Of a DNA stretch of 64,000 bases, positions 48,136 through 57,558 are shown one piece after another. The notes under the pieces are model-generated. The model was not told the DNA's origin. It saw only the letters and a program-made list of their open reading frames with translations, and did not search any database. Within the stretch, counting starts at the first letter, position 1, and each line of letters opens with the position of its first letter. Position numbers and translations under genes: made by a program. Origin of the DNA: Formosa sp. L2A11 (GTDB taxonomy: Bacteria > Bacteroidota > Bacteroidia > Flavobacteriales > Flavobacteriaceae). The stretch covers positions 1,612,001-1,676,000 of the forward strand of contig NZ_CP047028.1 of NCBI RefSeq assembly GCF_009796865.1, given 5' to 3'.

Positions 48136-48585
48136 ATGCTTACATGGAAAGATATAATGGATTTTGCTGTGAATGGCAATCCAAAGCCAGACCGTCGTGT
48201 AGAGAAATCTGCAGAGGAATGGCAAGAATTATTAACACCACAACAATTTAGAATAACAAGATTAAAAGGAACAGAAGCACCACATTCTGGAGCACTTTGT
48301 AGTGCACATGAAGCTGGAAAGTATGGTTGTGTTTGTTGCGATACATTGTTATTTGATTCTACAATAAAATTCGATTCTAGTTCTGGGTGGCCAAGTTTTA
48401 CTCAGCCTATACAAGAGAACGCTATTAAATACGAAAAAGATACCGCTTTTGGTATGGTTCGCGTAGAAGTCATGTGTAATACATGCGATGCGCATTTAGG
48501 ACATGTTTTTCCTGATGGACCAGAACCTAGTGGTTTACGTTATTGTGTAAACTCAGAATCAATTACCCTAGAGAAAGTAGAATAA
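48136..48585 (+). CDS. msrB: Peptide-methionine (R)-S-oxide reductase
   Basis: A 149-aa cytoplasmic repair enzyme. The catalytic C137 lies in RYCVNS and a possible resolving C55 in GALCSAHE. Zinc ligands are two CxxC pairs, C65/C68 (CVCC) and C114/C117 (CNTC). The SSSGWPSFTQP block binds substrate. It starts 1 bp before msrA, so MsrB and MsrA repair both sulfoxide diastereomers from one transcript. No signal peptide is seen. Confidence 0.96.
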   Translation: MLTWKDIMDFAVNGNPKPDRRVEKSAEEWQELLTPQQFRITRLKGTEAPHSGALCSAHEAGKYGCVCCDTLLFDSTIKFDSSSGWPSFTQPIQENAIKYEKDTAFGMVRVEVMCNTCDAHLGHVFPDGPEPSGLRYCVNSESITLEKVE

Positions 48586-48586
48586 A

Positions 48587-49123
48587 ATGAATAATACAAC
48601 TGAAATTATCACACTAGGAGGCGGATGCTTTTGGTGTGTAGAAGCTGTTTTTCAGCAAATAAAAGGTGTAGAAAAAATAGTTTCAGGATATACAGGAGGA
48701 ACCGTTCCTGGTGTACCAACTTATCGTGAAATTTGTTCAGGTTTAACTGGTCATGCAGAAGTAATTCAGGTCACGTTCGATACTGCTGTAATTTCTTTAG
48801 AAGATATTTTAGTTATCTTTTTTACAAGTCACGATCCAACAACATTAAATCGTCAAGGTGCAGATCGTGGTACACAATACAGATCTGTAATTTATTACCA
48901 GACAGAAAAACAGAAAGAAATAGCAGAAACGGTAATTGAAAAAATTACACCTTATTTTGATGATGAGATTGTAACTGAAGTGAGTGCTTTAGGAACCTTT
49001 TTTGAAGCAGAAGATTATCATCAAGATTATTACGAAAACAATAAAACACAAGGGTATTGCACTGCCGTTATTAGTCCGAAATTGGCCAAGTTAAGACAGA
49101 TGCATGCCGATAAATTAAAATAG
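48587..49123 (+). CDS. msrA: Peptide-methionine (S)-S-oxide reductase
   Basis: A 178-aa enzyme. The signature GGGCFWCVEAVF carries the catalytic C14, with C17 nearby. The YTGG, GHAEVIQVTFD and FFTSHDPTTLNRQG blocks and the C-terminal EAEDYHQDYYENN (substrate Tyr/Glu) are all present. It sits between msrB and the selO-like gene with gaps of 1 and 9 bp, so a redox-repair operon is clear. Confidence 0.96.
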   Translation: MNNTTEIITLGGGCFWCVEAVFQQIKGVEKIVSGYTGGTVPGVPTYREICSGLTGHAEVIQVTFDTAVISLEDILVIFFTSHDPTTLNRQGADRGTQYRSVIYYQTEKQKEIAETVIEKITPYFDDEIVTEVSALGTFFEAEDYHQDYYENNKTQGYCTAVISPKLAKLRQMHADKLK

Positions 49124-49132
49124 ATTTTTCAT

Positions 49133-50704
49133 TTGAAGACATTTAAATCACATATAAAAGACACGTTTACTAGCGAACTCCCTGCAGATCCAATAGCAGG
49201 AAGTGATAGAAGACAAGTAGAAAAGGCTTGTTTTTCTTACGTAAACCCTAAACTCACTAAAAACCCTAAATTGTTACATGTTTCTACAGAGATGTTAACG
49301 AATTTAGGAATTTCTGAAGCAGAGAGTCAGTCTAAAGAATTTTTAAATGTGTTTACAGGAAATCAAGTGTTGCCAAATACCAAGCCGTTTGCCATGTGTT
49401 ATGGCGGACATCAGTTTGGGAATTGGGCAGGACAATTAGGCGATGGTCGTGCGATAAATTTAACAGAAGTTAATTATAAAAATCAGCATTGGGCATTGCA
49501 ACTTAAAGGTGCCGGAGAAACGCCATATTCCAGAACTGCAGACGGGTTGGCGGTGTTGCGTTCTTCTATACGCGAGTATTTGTGTAGCGAAGCCATGTTT
49601 CATTTAGGTATTCCAACAACACGAGCGTTGTCTTTGTCTGTTACAGGAGACCAAGTGTTAAGAGACGTTATGTACAACGGAAATTCTGAATATGAGGAAG
49701 GTGCTATTGTTTGTCGTGTGGCTCCAAGTTTTTTACGGTTTGGTAGTTTCGAAATTCTTGCAGCAAGAGAAGATACAACAACACTTAAAACGCTTACAGA
49801 TTATACCATTACTCATTTTTATCCAGAATTAGGAGCGCCCTCAAAAGAGACGTATTTAGCCTTCTTTAAAGTAGTTTCTGAGCGGACATTAAAAATGATT
49901 ATAGATTGGCAACGTGTAGGTTTTGTGCATGGTGTAATGAATACAGATAATTTATCCATCTTAGGATTAACCATAGATTATGGGCCTTATGGTTGGTTAG
50001 AAGGTTTCGATTTTGGTTGGACACCCAATACTACAGATAGACAACATAAACGATACCGCTACGGAAATCAGCCAAATATTGGGCTTTGGAATTTATACCA
50101 GTTAGCGAATGCTTTATATCCTTTAATTGAGGATGTAGAATCGTTACAAGCTATTTTAGATGAGTATAAATCCGATTTTGAAACACAGTCTTTACAAATG
50201 ATGCGTTCTAAAATAGGTCTTTTTCAGGCAGAAGAATCAGATTTAAAACTGATACAAGATTTAGAAGATGTATTGCATATGATGGAAACAGATATGACAA
50301 TTGCTTTTAGAAATCTTTCTAAGTTTGAAAAAGATAAACCTTCAAATGGTTTAGGAATTATTCAAGAGGCTTTTTATAATCCAGATGCTTTAACTGACGA
50401 GATTAAAACGGTTTGGAACAACTGGTTTGTAAAGTATGCAGATCGTCTTCAGAAAGAAACTTTAACAGATGAAGAGCGTGCTTCAAAAATGAATGAAGTG
50501 AACCCCAAATATGTGCTTAGAAATTATATGGCACAACTCGCAATTGATGATGCTGAAAAAGGAGATTATGCACTGATTGATGAATTATTTCAACTATTAA
50601 AAAATCCTTATTCAGAACAAGAGGCGTCTCAAAAATGGTTTGCTAAACGTCCGGAATGGGCACGAAATAAGGTAGGATGTTCTATGCTGTCGTGTAGTTC
50701 ATAA
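49133..50704 (+). CDS. selO: SelO/YdiU-family protein adenylyltransferase
   Basis: A 523-aa pseudokinase-fold enzyme that transfers AMP to protein Ser/Thr/Tyr. Family blocks are ELPADPI, YGGHQFGNWAGQLGDGRAI, LKGAGETPYSR and the catalytic loop HGVMNTDN, followed by the metal-binding DYGPYGW. The C-terminus GCSMLSCSS puts C521 third from the end, where animal SELENOO has selenocysteine. C516 could form a disulfide with it. The start is a TTG at 49133: no ATG gives the conserved IKDTFTSELPADP region at the right distance. It lies 9 bp after msrA. SelO has been tied to redox homeostasis, which fits the operon. Confidence 0.92.
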   Translation: MKTFKSHIKDTFTSELPADPIAGSDRRQVEKACFSYVNPKLTKNPKLLHVSTEMLTNLGISEAESQSKEFLNVFTGNQVLPNTKPFAMCYGGHQFGNWAGQLGDGRAINLTEVNYKNQHWALQLKGAGETPYSRTADGLAVLRSSIREYLCSEAMFHLGIPTTRALSLSVTGDQVLRDVMYNGNSEYEEGAIVCRVAPSFLRFGSFEILAAREDTTTLKTLTDYTITHFYPELGAPSKETYLAFFKVVSERTLKMIIDWQRVGFVHGVMNTDNLSILGLTIDYGPYGWLEGFDFGWTPNTTDRQHKRYRYGNQPNIGLWNLYQLANALYPLIEDVESLQAILDEYKSDFETQSLQMMRSKIGLFQAEESDLKLIQDLEDVLHMMETDMTIAFRNLSKFEKDKPSNGLGIIQEAFYNPDALTDEIKTVWNNWFVKYADRLQKETLTDEERASKMNEVNPKYVLRNYMAQLAIDDAEKGDYALIDELFQLLKNPYSEQEASQKWFAKRPEWARNKVGCSMLSCSS

Positions 50705-50747
50705 ATTTAGCTAATTAGTGTTTTTAATCAATAAAGAATCAAAAAAA

Positions 50748-51965
50748 ATGAAAAGTCAGAAACTGGAAATAGAGAATAGCAAAGGCGTTAAGTTACAGGC
50801 GTATTTAGAATTGCCTGCAAATCAGAATCCTAATTATTTTGCAGTTTTTGCACATTGTTTTACGTGCACAAGTACATTATCTGCGGTTAAGAATATTAGT
50901 CGGTCGTTAACCAATCATGATTTTGGAGTATTGCGATTCGATTTTACAGGATTAGGAAGAAGTGAAGGTGAGTTTTCAGACAGTCATTTTTCGTCTAATG
51001 TTTCCGATTTAATGGCAGTAAGTGCATATCTAGAAAAACACTATCAGGCACCTTCTCTATTGGTTGGGCATTCGCTTGGTGGCGCAGCTGTTATTGTTGC
51101 TGCATCTCAATTAGAATCGGTTAAAGCGGTAGCAACTGTTGGGGCGCCTGCAACGGTAGATCATGTCACGCATTTGTTTTCTCATGGTTTTGATGCTGTT
51201 GAAGAAAAAGGAGATGTCGAGGTAAATATTGGTGGTCGTCCATTTAATATTAATAAAGAATTTGTAGACGATTTTAGTAAAACAGATTTGCCAGAGATTA
51301 CTAGAAATCTAAGAAAACCCTTACTTATTATGCATTCGCCTTTAGATACTGTTGTGCCTGTAGAAAATGCAGAGCGCTTGTATAAAACGGCACATCATCC
51401 TAAAAGTTTTGTGAGTTTAGATCAAGCCGATCATTTATTATCGGATGCTCGAGATAGTGTGTATGCAGGAAATGTTATTGGGACTTGGGTGCAACGTTAT
51501 TTTGATGCTAAAGACAGTATAATCCTAGATACAGAAGGCGAACAATTGGTAGCACATTTAAACCTTTTAGAAGATAATTTTACAACTAATATTCAGACAA
51601 AAAAGCATACGCTAATTGCAGACGAACCAGAACGTGTTGGCGGAGACGATTTTGGGCCTTCTCCTTACGAGTATTTAAATGCCGCGCTAGCATCTTGTAC
51701 CGCAATGACCTTAAAGTTATATGCGCAACGCAAAAAGTGGGATTTGCAGGAAGTGTTTGTTTATATTACATATTCTAAAAAACATAGCGACGATTTAAAC
51801 TTAGATTTAGAAATTCCGGCACAAATAGATTATTTAAAAAAGACTTTAAAATTTGTAGGCGATTTAACCACAGAACAAAAAGACAGATTAAAAGAAATTG
51901 CTTCTAAATGTCCGGTTCATAAAACGCTTATAACAGATACAATTATCGAAACTGAAGTAGAATAA
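50748..51965 (+). CDS. Alpha/beta-hydrolase fused to OsmC peroxiredoxin-like domain
   Basis: A 405-aa two-domain protein. Residues 1-255 are an alpha/beta hydrolase with S109 (GHSLGG), D200 (SPLDTVVP) and H229 (QADHLL). Residues about 265-405 are OsmC/Ohr-like, with both peroxidatic-type cysteines, C317 (ASCTAM) and C388 (KCPVHK). OsmC domains reduce organic hydroperoxides, so this protein could hydrolyse and reduce a lipid peroxide. That is inference. I start at the ATG at 50748; the frame opens earlier at a GTG (50718). The 43-bp gap after selO suggests the same transcript as the Msr genes. Confidence 0.88.
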   Translation: MKSQKLEIENSKGVKLQAYLELPANQNPNYFAVFAHCFTCTSTLSAVKNISRSLTNHDFGVLRFDFTGLGRSEGEFSDSHFSSNVSDLMAVSAYLEKHYQAPSLLVGHSLGGAAVIVAASQLESVKAVATVGAPATVDHVTHLFSHGFDAVEEKGDVEVNIGGRPFNINKEFVDDFSKTDLPEITRNLRKPLLIMHSPLDTVVPVENAERLYKTAHHPKSFVSLDQADHLLSDARDSVYAGNVIGTWVQRYFDAKDSIILDTEGEQLVAHLNLLEDNFTTNIQTKKHTLIADEPERVGGDDFGPSPYEYLNAALASCTAMTLKLYAQRKKWDLQEVFVYITYSKKHSDDLNLDLEIPAQIDYLKKTLKFVGDLTTEQKDRLKEIASKCPVHKTLITDTIIETEVE

Positions 51966-52128
51966 ATTCTGTTTTTCGTTATTCTGAACGTATTTAAGAA
52001 ATCCTTATTTAGTACATGAGTCTTGGTTTATAACTATGAACTTAAAATAAATTAAGCGTTTAACATTTGTCAAATTATTAGAAATAGTTAATAATTATAT
52101 TAAATTCTGAATTTGATATCTAGTTTAT

Positions 52129-52136
52129 TAATTTTG
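52129..52136 (+). promoter_or_regulatory. Candidate -7 box for the aldo/keto reductase gene
   Basis: TAATTTTG (TAnnTTTG) 17 bp before the start codon. A TTTG lies only 13 bp upstream, shorter than usual, so the -33 is uncertain. Confidence 0.45.
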
Positions 52137-52153
52137 AATAAAATTAAAACGAA

Positions 52154-53110
52154 ATGTCGAAACACACCAAAATAGGATTAGGTCTAGCTGCCATTGGTCG
52201 TCCGGAATATATCAATATTAAGAAAGAAGATATTGAACAAACAGAAGCTGTATTTCAAGAGAATGCCATGCAGGTTTTAGATGATGCCTATCGGTTTGGA
52301 ATTCGGTATTTCGATGTGGCACCATCTTATGGTAAAGGCGAACAGTTTTTAATAGATTGGCACAACTCTAGACATTATCCGGATGTTACTTTAAGCACCA
52401 AATGGGGCTATACGTATATGGCTAATTGGGAATTAGGTTATGCTGGAAAACATGAAATAAAAGAACATTCGCTTTCTAAATTGTTAGAGCAGTGGCAAGT
52501 CTCTCAAGTGTTGTTACCTGAGTTAAAAATTTATCAAGTACATTCTGCAACCTTAGATAGTGGCATATTTACAAATACAGAAGTCCTTGAAGAATTACAT
52601 CGAATAAAGAAAGAAACAGACCTGCAAATAGGTGTGTCTACAAGCGGTGCAAATCAGGTAGAAATTATTGAAACGGCTTTAGGTATTCAAGTTGAGGGAG
52701 AAGCTTTGTTTAGTAGTTTTCAGGTCACTTACAATGTGTTTGAACAATCTACATTTAAAATTTTAAAAACACTTTTAAGCAATAATAAAACAGTAATTAT
52801 TAAAGAAGCACTTGCTAATGGCCGTGTGTTTCCTAACGAGAATTTTCAAAATTATTCAGCAGCGTATACTTATTTTAATTTATTGTCTAAACATTATAAT
52901 GTTGGTGTAGATGCTATTGCACTTCGGTTTATAATAGATAGTTTACAACCCGATTATGTGCTAAGTGGTGCTTTAACAAGTCTTCAGCTTCAAGATAATT
53001 TAAAAGCATTAACGTTTCAATTAACTTCAGAAAACATACATCAACTTCAAATTTTTGCATCGCCATCTAAAGCGTATTGGCAAGAACGTAGCGCGCTTGC
53101 TTGGCGTTAA
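52154..53110 (+). CDS. Aldo/keto reductase
   Basis: A 318-aa NAD(P)H-dependent reductase of the AKR TIM-barrel superfamily. The catalytic tetrad is visible: D54 and Y59 in FDVAPSYGKGEQFL, K83 in STKWGY and H130 in IYQVHS. The start MSKHTKIGLGLAAIGRPEY places the NADPH-binding strand correctly. It resembles D-threo-aldose dehydrogenase-type members, but substrate is not predictable. It has its own candidate promoter and no clear operon partners. Confidence 0.88.
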   Translation: MSKHTKIGLGLAAIGRPEYINIKKEDIEQTEAVFQENAMQVLDDAYRFGIRYFDVAPSYGKGEQFLIDWHNSRHYPDVTLSTKWGYTYMANWELGYAGKHEIKEHSLSKLLEQWQVSQVLLPELKIYQVHSATLDSGIFTNTEVLEELHRIKKETDLQIGVSTSGANQVEIIETALGIQVEGEALFSSFQVTYNVFEQSTFKILKTLLSNNKTVIIKEALANGRVFPNENFQNYSAAYTYFNLLSKHYNVGVDAIALRFIIDSLQPDYVLSGALTSLQLQDNLKALTFQLTSENIHQLQIFASPSKAYWQERSALAWR

Positions 53111-53177
53111 AAAGGCACTATAGTGTATTCGGTCAATTTTAAAATGATTAGAGTCAAGTAAGCCTGTACTTCTAACA

Positions 53178-53185
53178 TAACTTTG
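53178..53185 (+). promoter_or_regulatory. -7 box for the ytxH-hemerythrin pair
   Basis: TAACTTTG (TAnnTTTG) 33 bp before the YtxH start. No -33 is recognisable. Confidence 0.5.
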
Positions 53186-53218
53186 TAGTATTAAGTTTAA
53201 CCATTAAAATTAAATACT

Positions 53219-53572
53219 ATGAAAAGTTTAGGAAATACAATATTAGGAATTACAGCAGGAGCAGCTTTAGGAGCATCAATGGGAATTTTGTTTGCACCAA
53301 ATAAAGGGAGCAAAACAAGAAAAATGATTGCTAAAGAAGCCGAAACTACAAAAAGTAAAATTTCAGACCACGCCACAGAATTAGCAGATACTATTGCTAA
53401 AAAAGTTAATGTAAAAAAAGCTTCACTAGAAGAGCAATTAGAAGATCTTTCTGCAGATGCAAGTCATAAATCTAATGATGTAATCACTGCTTTAGAAAAG
53501 AAATTAGAAGCTCTAAAAACAAAGCAAAAAGATTTTAAAAACGGTGCTAAAAAATCAACTGCAACAGCATAA
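53219..53572 (+). CDS. YtxH domain protein
   Basis: A 117-aa small protein of the YtxH family. It has an N-terminal glycine/alanine-rich hydrophobic segment (ILGITAGAALGASMGILFAP, about residues 8-27), then the diagnostic NKGSKTRKMI, then a lysine-rich coiled coil to the end. It is probably membrane-associated. Family members are often stress-induced. Its function is unknown. The hemerythrin gene follows after 26 bp, so the two are likely co-expressed. Confidence 0.88.
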   Translation: MKSLGNTILGITAGAALGASMGILFAPNKGSKTRKMIAKEAETTKSKISDHATELADTIAKKVNVKKASLEEQLEDLSADASHKSNDVITALEKKLEALKTKQKDFKNGAKKSTATA

Positions 53573-53598
53573 GTTTAACTTCTTTTTAAATTTTTACT

Positions 53599-54033
53599 AT
53601 GACAATTTTTGAAGCAATAAGAAACGATCATGATATTCAGCGCGATTTACTAGATAAATTAGTGCAATCTTCTGGAGATACAACAAACAGAGATGAGCTA
53701 TTTAAAGCGGTGAGAAACGAATTGGAAGTACATGCGAATGCAGAGGAGCGCCACTTTTATAAACCATTAATTTCTACAGATATGATGCAGGAACATGCTA
53801 GACATGGTATTGCAGAACATCATGAAATAGATGAATTAATAGAACAGCTAGAAGACACCGAATATGATTCGTCTGCTTGGCTTAAAATTGCTAAAAATTT
53901 AAAACATAAAGTGGAGCATCATCTAGAAGATGAAGAGCATACATTTTTTCAACTGGCAGGTAAAACCTTGTCAGATAAACAAAAATCAGACTTAGCTTCT
54001 AAATATGAAGTATATATGAAAAAGAATAGATAA
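53599..54033 (+). CDS. Hemerythrin HHE-domain protein
   Basis: A 144-aa four-helix protein with a di-iron-type ligand set: H11 (NDHDIQ), H45 and E49 (EVHANAEERHF), H74 (AEHHEID), H107 and the acidic DEEH around residues 111-114. It likely binds oxygen, nitric oxide or iron in the cytoplasm. Length and ligand spacing match the HHE family (PF01814). It is paired with the YtxH gene upstream and followed by a terminator. Confidence 0.92.
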   Translation: MTIFEAIRNDHDIQRDLLDKLVQSSGDTTNRDELFKAVRNELEVHANAEERHFYKPLISTDMMQEHARHGIAEHHEIDELIEQLEDTEYDSSAWLKIAKNLKHKVEHHLEDEEHTFFQLAGKTLSDKQKSDLASKYEVYMKKNR

Positions 54034-54056
54034 TAAAGGTTGATTAGTAGTGAATT

Positions 54057-54102
54057 AAGCGCTGAATATGTGTAATTATTTACATGAGTTTGGCGCTTTT
54101 TT
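54057..54102 (+). terminator. Terminator of the YtxH-hemerythrin unit
   Basis: AAGCGC (54057-54062) pairs with GCGCTT (54093-54098), enclosing an inner ATGTGTAA/TTACAT hairpin, and is followed by a T run. Confidence 0.7.
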
Positions 54103-54241
54103 GTGTTTTAGAATAGGTTTGTTTTTAGACCATTTAAATGCTTTAATTGACTTAAAATGAAATTGAATTTGATAAAAGCCAATTAAAGTAAGGTTCTCAA
54201 AAATCATTTTAATAGTTTTGAATATTAATAAGAAATAATTT

Positions 54242-55117
54242 ATGAAGTCAGCAAACGAGTTATTAGAACTTTTAGATTTAAAATCTATAGATTCAGTACA
54301 TTTTGAGGGAGTTAGTAAAACCATTGGGAGTCCGCATGTTTTCGGAGGTCAGGTTTTAGCTCAGTCTGTAAATGCGGCTTATAGAACGATTACAAACGGG
54401 CGTATTTTACATTCTCTTCATGCTTATTTTATTGAAGCGGGAGATTTAAATGTGCCTATTCGTTTTACTGTAAATGAGGTTCGTGATGGCGGAAGTTTTT
54501 CTACACGTCGTGTGTTGGCTAGTCAAAATGGAATTCCTATTTTTATTTTGGCGGCATCTTTTCATAAACAAGAAGAAGGTTACGATCATCAAATACAAAT
54601 GAATACCAATTTAAAGCAACCAGAAGAGTTATTAAGTTGGACGGAAATGTTGGAACAATACGGAAGTGTATTACCTAAAATAACGAAACATTTTCTTGAG
54701 ATTGAACGCCCAATAGAATTTAAGCCTGTAGAAGTTGTAAATCCTTTAAAACAAGAAAATTTACCACCGTATTCTAATGTGTGGTTTAAACTTAATAATC
54801 CGCTTAAAGAAGCAGATTTAGCAACAAAACAACAAATATTAACATACATATCCGATTACAATATCTTAGCAGCAGCCTTGTTACCACATGCAAGTAAAGC
54901 GCATTTCGGAAACACACAAATGGCAAGTTTAGACCATTCTATGTGGTTTTTTAGAGATTTCGATTTCGAGGATTGGATGTTATATTCTATAGAAACTCCA
55001 AATGCATCAAATGCACGCGGATTTGCAAAAGGAAATATTTTCTCTCGCGATGGTAAATTAATTGCCTGTGTTGCACAAGAAGGTTTAATGCGACCAATGA
55101 AAAAAAATCCAAAGTAA
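54242..55117 (+). CDS. tesB: Acyl-CoA thioesterase II family protein
   Basis: A 291-aa double hot-dog thioesterase. Blocks HVFGGQVLAQSVNAA, LHSLHAYFIEAGD, DGGSFSTRRVLASQNG and LASLDHSMWFFRDF match TesB. It would hydrolyse acyl-CoAs to free fatty acid and CoA in the cytoplasm. The length is close to E. coli TesB (about 286). Its stop codon is followed at once by the GDPD start. It opens a run of five tightly packed genes to 58644. Confidence 0.9.
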   Translation: MKSANELLELLDLKSIDSVHFEGVSKTIGSPHVFGGQVLAQSVNAAYRTITNGRILHSLHAYFIEAGDLNVPIRFTVNEVRDGGSFSTRRVLASQNGIPIFILAASFHKQEEGYDHQIQMNTNLKQPEELLSWTEMLEQYGSVLPKITKHFLEIERPIEFKPVEVVNPLKQENLPPYSNVWFKLNNPLKEADLATKQQILTYISDYNILAAALLPHASKAHFGNTQMASLDHSMWFFRDFDFEDWMLYSIETPNASNARGFAKGNIFSRDGKLIACVAQEGLMRPMKKNPK

Positions 55118-55807
55118 ATGAAATCTAATTGCCTAGCTTTTGGGCATCGAGGTGCCAGAGCTTATGTTGCAGAGAATACATTAGAATCTATACAAAAAGC
55201 ATTAGATCTTAATGTAGATGGCATAGAAATAGATGTGCATTGTTGTGCTTCTGGAGAATTGGTGGTATTTCATGATTTTACTTTAGACCGTATAACAAAT
55301 GGTGAAGGTGAATTGTCAAAATACACACTTTCAGAATTAAAGGCATTGCATGTTAATGGACACTATTTAATTCCGACTTTAGATGAGGTTTTAAATCTTA
55401 TTGATAAAAAATGTATTTTAAATATTGAATTAAAAGGAAAGTTTACTGCGGAAGCTACCTGCAAAACCATTCAGAATTATATAAATAATCATGGTTGGGA
55501 CTATTCCGGTTTTTTACTGTCTAGTTTTCGGTTTTCAGAATTAGAAAATGTTTTCAAAATAGATAAAAACATACCATTAGGTGTGTTAATTGATGCTGAT
55601 ATGATTGATGCAATAGACTTTGCTGAAACTATAAAAGCAAAAGCAATTCATCCGGGGTATACGCTTGTAACTCGAGATAATATAAACTTAGCGCACAGTA
55701 AAGGTTACGCCGTAAATGTGTGGACTGTTAACGATAATGCGACTATAAAACGAATGAAAGATTATGGTGTAGATGCCATAATTTCTGATAACCCAGACCG
55801 TGTATGA
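55118..55807 (+). CDS. Glycerophosphodiester phosphodiesterase
   Basis: A 229-aa GDPD TIM barrel. The catalytic HR pair lies in FGHRGARAYVAENT, with the metal ligands ExDxH in IEIDVHCC and a second His in VVFHDFTLDR. It lacks a signal peptide, so a cytoplasmic role in recycling glycerophosphodiesters is likely. The start is directly after the tesB stop and the end overlaps the next gene by 4 bp (ATGA). Confidence 0.92.
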   Translation: MKSNCLAFGHRGARAYVAENTLESIQKALDLNVDGIEIDVHCCASGELVVFHDFTLDRITNGEGELSKYTLSELKALHVNGHYLIPTLDEVLNLIDKKCILNIELKGKFTAEATCKTIQNYINNHGWDYSGFLLSSFRFSELENVFKIDKNIPLGVLIDADMIDAIDFAETIKAKAIHPGYTLVTRDNINLAHSKGYAVNVWTVNDNATIKRMKDYGVDAIISDNPDRV

Positions 55808-57018
55808 TTGAAAAAGATGTGATTATTGTAGGAGGTGGAGCGGCAGGTTTTTTTGCAGCGATAAATATTGCAGAACAAAATCCGGAATTGAAAGTTGCCA
55901 TTTTAGAACGCGGAAAAGATGTTCTAGGAAAGGTGAAAGTATCTGGTGGCGGACGCTGTAATGTGACGCATGCAGAGTTTATTCCGCAGGATTTAGTAAA
56001 ATATTATCCGCGTGGAGAAAAAGAATTGTTAGGTCCGTTTCATCAATTTATGACGGGAGATACAATGGCTTGGTTTCAAGAGCGTGGCGTCGAGTTGAAA
56101 ATTGAAGACGACGGACGTATGTTTCCTGTTTCAGATTCTTCACAAACTATAATTGATTGTTTTCTGTTCGAAGCTAAAAAGCATCATGTTGAGGTTTTAA
56201 CAAATCATGCTGTAAAAGCAATTCATAATGTAAATGATGCTTGGCAAATAGAAACAAATCATGGCGATTTTAAGTCCGAACAATTACTTATTGCCACAGG
56301 AAGTAGTCCAAAAATTTGGACAATTTTAGAGTCTTTAGGACATAGTATTTCTCAGCCCGTTCCGTCTTTGTTTACTTTCAATATAAAAGACAAAAGGTTA
56401 AAAGATATTCCAGGTGTTGTGGCTCAGAATGTAGAAGTTAAAGTTTTAGGAACAGATTTATATTCTGAAGGGCCTTTATTAGTGACGCATTGGGGCTTGA
56501 GTGCACCTGCAATTTTAAAACTATCAGCTTTCGGTGCGTTAGAATTGGCACAACGGGATTATAAATTTGATGTAGAAGTCAATTTTGTAAGAGAATCTAC
56601 AGCTGATGTTTTAGACCGTCTAAAACAAGTAAAGTTAGATTCTGCCAGAAAAACAGTGTTTAAGTCTCCGCAATTCGATTTACCTAAACGCCTATGGCAA
56701 CAATTGGTTTTGGCTTCAGAAATGACAGAGGATAGCCGTTGGGGCGACATCAATAAAAATCAGTTAGAAACTTTGGCAGAACAGTTGTCTCAAGCTGTTT
56801 TTAAAGTAGATGGTAAAAGTACCTTTAAGGAGGAATTTGTTACAGCTGGAGGTGTCGATTTAAAGGAAATTAATTTTAAAACCTTTGAAAGTAAACGACA
56901 CAAAAACCTGTATTTGGCAGGAGAAGTTATAAATATAGATGCGGTTACAGGTGGCTTTAACTTTCAGAATGCATGGACGGGAGCATTTATTGCCGCTAAA
57001 GCCATTTCTGCAAAATAA
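55804..57018 (+). CDS. HI0933-family FAD/NAD(P)-dependent oxidoreductase
   Basis: A 404-aa flavoprotein. The N-terminal dinucleotide motif is VIIVGGGAAGFFAAI, and the family signature KVKVSGGGRCNVTH follows at about residue 42. The C-terminal FAD block is LYLAGEVINIDAVTGGFN. Relatives are annotated as HI0933-like or BaiN-type reductases; no physiological reaction is established for this branch. It overlaps the GDPD gene by 4 bp and the DUF1697 gene by 1 bp. Confidence 0.9.
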   Translation: MIEKDVIIVGGGAAGFFAAINIAEQNPELKVAILERGKDVLGKVKVSGGGRCNVTHAEFIPQDLVKYYPRGEKELLGPFHQFMTGDTMAWFQERGVELKIEDDGRMFPVSDSSQTIIDCFLFEAKKHHVEVLTNHAVKAIHNVNDAWQIETNHGDFKSEQLLIATGSSPKIWTILESLGHSISQPVPSLFTFNIKDKRLKDIPGVVAQNVEVKVLGTDLYSEGPLLVTHWGLSAPAILKLSAFGALELAQRDYKFDVEVNFVRESTADVLDRLKQVKLDSARKTVFKSPQFDLPKRLWQQLVLASEMTEDSRWGDINKNQLETLAEQLSQAVFKVDGKSTFKEEFVTAGGVDLKEINFKTFESKRHKNLYLAGEVINIDAVTGGFNFQNAWTGAFIAAKAISAK

Positions 57019-57554
57019 TGAATACTTATATTGCGTTATTACGAGGTATAAATGTGTCGGGACAGAAAAAAGTACCGATGGCAGAGTTACGAGAGCTCAT
57101 GGCTAATTTAGGTTTTGTAAATGTGAAAACGTATATACAAAGTGGGAATGTGGTGTTTCAATCTTCAGAAAAGAATTTATCAGTTTTAGAAGCTAAAATT
57201 TCAGAAACTATTTCAGAAACTTTCGGATTTGAAGTGCCTGTTTTGGTGAAAAATGAATCGCAACTTCAAGAGATATTCAATTTTAATTCCTTTTCGGAAG
57301 AAGAAAGACCTACAAGTTATTTTACGCTTTTAAGTGAAATTCCAAAAGTAGAGTTAGTAGAATCTGTTTTAGAAGAAACGTATAAAGATGAGGTTTTTAC
57401 CATTACCGATTCTTGCGTGTATTTGTATTCAAAACACGGTTACGGCAAAGCAAAATGCAATACCAATTTTTTTGAACGTAAATTAAAAGTATCGGCAACC
57501 ACAAGAAATTTTAAAACAATGCAGAAGTTGTTATCTTTGTGCTCAGATTTATAA
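57018..57554 (+). CDS. DUF1697 protein
   Basis: A 178-aa conserved protein. The DUF1697 signature is complete: YIALLRGINVSGQKKVPMAE, LGFVNVKTYIQSGNVVF and the C-terminal TTRNFKTMQKL. It has no signal peptide. The function is unknown. It is embedded in the tesB-to-mvaD operon. Confidence 0.92.
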   Translation: MNTYIALLRGINVSGQKKVPMAELRELMANLGFVNVKTYIQSGNVVFQSSEKNLSVLEAKISETISETFGFEVPVLVKNESQLQEIFNFNSFSEEERPTSYFTLLSEIPKVELVESVLEETYKDEVFTITDSCVYLYSKHGYGKAKCNTNFFERKLKVSATTRNFKTMQKLLSLCSDL

Positions 57555-57558
57555 AATC

